A stretch of 7,467 bases of DNA, taken from contig VAZF01000109.1 of the NCBI GenBank assembly GCA_005888425.1, forward strand, positions 1 through 7,467, written 5' to 3'. The position numbers and the translations under genes were made by a program. Each line of letters opens with the position of its first letter. Position 1 is the stretch's first letter. The notes under the pieces were generated by a model. That model was not told the DNA's origin and did no database searches. It was given only the letters and a program-made list of their open reading frames with translations. Shown piece by piece: positions 5,740-7,467 of this stretch. Origin of the DNA: Alphaproteobacteria bacterium. GTDB taxonomy: Bacteria; Pseudomonadota; Alphaproteobacteria; ATCC43930; CGMCC-115725.

Positions 5740-6701
5740 ATGAAGAATTCGCCGAAACAGCTTCGGGTCGTCACGCGTCCGCGTTCCGGATCGAGTGCCA
5801 CGGCCAAGATCGCACCGCTGCTGTCCGTTCTCGGTTGCTTGGTTGCTTTGCTCTATGCCGCGCCGGCGCAGGCGCAGACCCGCACCTGGGTTTCGGGGGT
5901 CGGCAACGACGCCAACCCGTGCAGCCGCACCGCACCGTGCAAGACCTTTGCCGGCGCGATCTCGAAGACCGCGGCGGGCGGCGAAATAAACTGCCTCGAT
6001 CCCGGCGGCTTCGGCGCCGTGACGATCACGAAGGCGATTACGATCGCCTGTGAAGGCGTGACCGCGGGTGTGCTTGCTGCCGGCACCAACGGCATCATCG
6101 TGAACGCCGGAGCGTCGGACAACGTCACGCTTCGCGGCCTCGACATCAATGGCGCCGGCACGGGGCTCAACGGCATCCGCTTTCTTGCCGGTAGGGCTCT
6201 GATCGTCGACAACTGCCAAATCTACGGCTTCACCACGCATGGCATCGACGTTGCGTTAAGCGCTGCTGCTTCCGTGGACGTCAAAGACACCAGGATCAAC
6301 ACTATAGGCGGCGACGGCATCAGAGTCGCGTCAACTGCCGGAGGCGCGTCTTTCTCGGCGGAACGTGTAACATCTCTCGCACCAACAACGCGATCGAGGT
6401 GGCCGCAGGCGGCCTCGGGACGGTCAACCATGCGCACCTATTCGCCAATGCCAACGGGGCTCTCGCCTCGGCCAACGGCGCTATTCTGAATGTCGCCAAT
6501 TCCGTGCTGGCCAACAACAATTTTGGCGCCAATGCGTCGGTTGCCGGTGCCAGCATTGGGCTGGACAACAACGATTTGTTCGCCAACAACACGGCGGTAC
6601 AGGCTGTCCCCGGTTCGGCCTTTGCAAGCGCCAACAACAATAAATTTAACAATAATGGTAACAATGGTGCGAACCCGAGCTCCATTATGGTCATCCACTG
6701 A
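5740..6701 (+). pseudogene. Secreted right-handed beta-helix protein, frameshifted
   Basis: The first frame gives a Sec signal peptide (hydrophobic core about 25-40, cleavage expected at AQA|QT, 45/46) and a mature N-terminus TRTWVSGVGNDANPCSRTAPCKTFAGAI. This resembles the beta-helix exoprotein family common in Bradyrhizobium-like genomes. Strand-turn repeats follow from about 95 to 210 (NVTLRGLDINGAGTGLNGI, ALIVDNCQIYGFTTHGIDV, SVDVKDTRINTIGGDGIRV). After SAERV210 the frame loses similarity and ends at 6489. The continuation is one frame over: NISRTNNAIEV from 6369, then Asn-rich repeats to the TGA at 6699-6701. Restoring one base near 6368 gives a 320-residue protein. As read, the product would be 249 residues with a nonsense tail. 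Cysteines at 61, 67, 85, 104 and 159 could form disulfides outside the cell. The biological role is unknown. A sequencing error cannot be excluded. Confidence 0.82.
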
Positions 6702-6878
6702 CGTGAGCTTCGCGGGGCGGTGTGGTCGATAGGCGGCGCCGCCCCGCTCCTCGTTGGGACAAAAATCGCGATCGTGCGCCCGCGACTTTATCGTTGGGGG
6801 AGCCGCGTATCCCTCCTTACGCAGTTAGTTGGCAGTCCTTTCGCTAGCTCGGCTCACGCGCAGGGTTACGACATACCG
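6702..6878. other. Spacer between beta-helix gene and its partial copy
   Basis: No gene, RNA or clear terminator is seen in the first part. The last 55 bases or so may still be homologous to the beta-helix gene at protein level (sparse matches such as I, G, A, F and L in register before LDNND), but too weakly to call. Confidence 0.3.
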
Positions 6879-7019
6879 CTGGATAACAATGACTTCTTGG
6901 CGAACAACACGGCCGTAAACGGCATGGTTGGCGCACACTTCGTAAGCGACGACGACAACAAGTTTTCCGGCAATACCAGCGATCGTGCGGCGCCGAGCTC
7001 CTTTAAGAGCATCCATTGA
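6879..7019 (+). pseudogene. Diverged second copy of the beta-helix C-terminus
   Basis: The 141 bases here, stop included, align without a gap to the last 141 bases of the beta-helix gene (6561-6701). By hand count, 24 of 46 residues are identical, including LDNND, ANNTAV, NKF and the end PSS...IH. The open frame extends upstream to an ATG at 6720 and includes a hydrophobic stretch ending SSAHAQG, which looks superficially like a signal-peptide end. However, 6720-6830 shows no likeness to the beta-helix gene and there is no good ribosome-binding site. The simplest reading is the relic of a tandem paralogue that lost its 5' part. Less likely, it is a small secreted protein of 99 residues. The stop lies one base from the stop of the converging oxidoreductase gene. 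Confidence 0.6.
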
Positions 7020-7020
7020 C

Positions 7021-7467
7021 TCAGGGCCGCTTCAGCTCGGCGAGGATCGCGCGCAGCGCGTCTACCTCGCCGGGGGTGGCGAGCGCCATCGTGAATTCGA
7101 GATGCGTCGCGAGCCCGCCATAGCGCGCTCGTAGCTTTTCGGCGATCTCGTCATAGGTGCCGATGACGGCGTACGTGTCGAGCATCGCATCGTCGACAAG
7201 CGCCGGCATCGCCTCCCAGCGCTGGGCCCGCGCCAGAGCCTGTAATTGCTTTGCGGTCTCGGCGTGCCCGTCTGTCTCGAAGGCGGCGAGATAGGTCGGC
7301 GTCGAGGCGTAAAACGCGACCCGCGCCCGCACATCCTGGATGCGTTCCGCGAGACCCGCGCGGTCCGCCGCCGTCGCGACGAGCGGCATGACGCACATCG
7401 CGAACTCGGCGTCATCCCGTCCGGTCTTTGCCATCCCCTTCTTCGCCGCCGGCCACATGACCTCACG
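7021..7467 (-). CDS. Luciferase-like flavin/F420-dependent oxidoreductase, C-terminal part
   Basis: The frame is open through the right edge, and its first visible codons read REVMWPAAKKGMAKTGRDD. The 148 visible residues are the C-terminal part of a bacterial luciferase-like monooxygenase (LLM class, TIM barrel). They resemble the TIGR03617-type group: VRARVAFYASTPTYLAAFE, LQALARAQRWEAMPALVDDAMLDTYAVIGTYDEIAEKLRARYGG, then a final barrel strand HLEFTMA and a C-terminal helix. Members oxidise varied substrates with FMN or F420, and the specific substrate cannot be inferred. Although an ATG exists at 7458, the residues before and after it are ordinary mid-protein sequence, so the true N-terminus lies outside the window. 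The stop TGA is at 7023-7021, convergent with the beta-helix remnant. Confidence 0.88.
   Translation of the reverse strand, partial: REVMWPAAKKGMAKTGRDDAEFAMCVMPLVATAADRAGLAERIQDVRARVAFYASTPTYLAAFETDGHAETAKQLQALARAQRWEAMPALVDDAMLDTYAVIGTYDEIAEKLRARYGGLATHLEFTMALATPGEVDALRAILAELKRP

Noticed and set aside
5535..5807. Minus-strand 90-codon frame
   Set aside because: It overlaps the start of the beta-helix gene and the lipoprotein promoter, has no recognisable motif and no ribosome-binding site, and looks like noise.
1..7467. CRISPR array, insertion sequence ends, toxin-antitoxin or other defence module
   Set aside because: I saw no regularly spaced repeats, no transposase motifs and no small gene pair of that type. 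The integrase suggests any such cargo would lie outside the window to the left.

Overview
The window is GC-rich chromosomal DNA, most likely from an alphaproteobacterium, possibly Hyphomicrobiales or Rhodospirillales. The evidence is the compact lgt - midA-type methyltransferase - pgeF order, the strong G/C third-position bias, and a beta-helix exoprotein of a type I associate with Bradyrhizobium-like genomes. The assignment rests on recognition of families, not on a search.

Layout. (1) 1-770, minus strand: the N-terminal 256 residues of a tyrosine integrase that runs off the left edge. It sits just past the 3' end of a tRNA-Ser(GGA) gene (911-1000, minus). This is the usual arrangement for an integrated genomic island, so the sequence left of about 911 is probably island and the sequence right of it backbone. 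(2) 1127-5483, all minus strand: a housekeeping and envelope cluster. In transcription order it holds a small glycine-zipper lipoprotein, Lgt (prolipoprotein diacylglyceryl transferase), a MidA/NDUFAF7-type SAM methyltransferase, a PgeF/YfiH-type protein, a possible 23-codon membrane micropeptide, and a second, larger lipoprotein made of two similar domains. midA/pgeF and micropeptide/lipoprotein overlap by GTGA and ATGA, which suggests translational coupling. Lgt would modify both flanking lipoproteins. (3) 5484-5739: a divergent intergenic region with a good sigma-70-like promoter for the glycine-zipper lipoprotein. (4) 5740-7019, plus strand: a secreted beta-helix gene broken by an apparent one-base deletion near 6368, followed by a diverged second copy of its C-terminal 46 codons. 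(5) 7021 to the right edge, minus strand: the C-terminal part of a luciferase-like flavin- or F420-dependent oxidoreductase, converging on the beta-helix remnant with one base between the two stop codons.

No CRISPR array, complete insertion sequence or obvious defence system is visible. The least explained items are the micropeptide, the internally duplicated lipoprotein, and the decaying beta-helix locus. If the window holds something undescribed, the lipoprotein/Lgt/micropeptide envelope cluster is the best candidate, but the sequence does not prove a new system.
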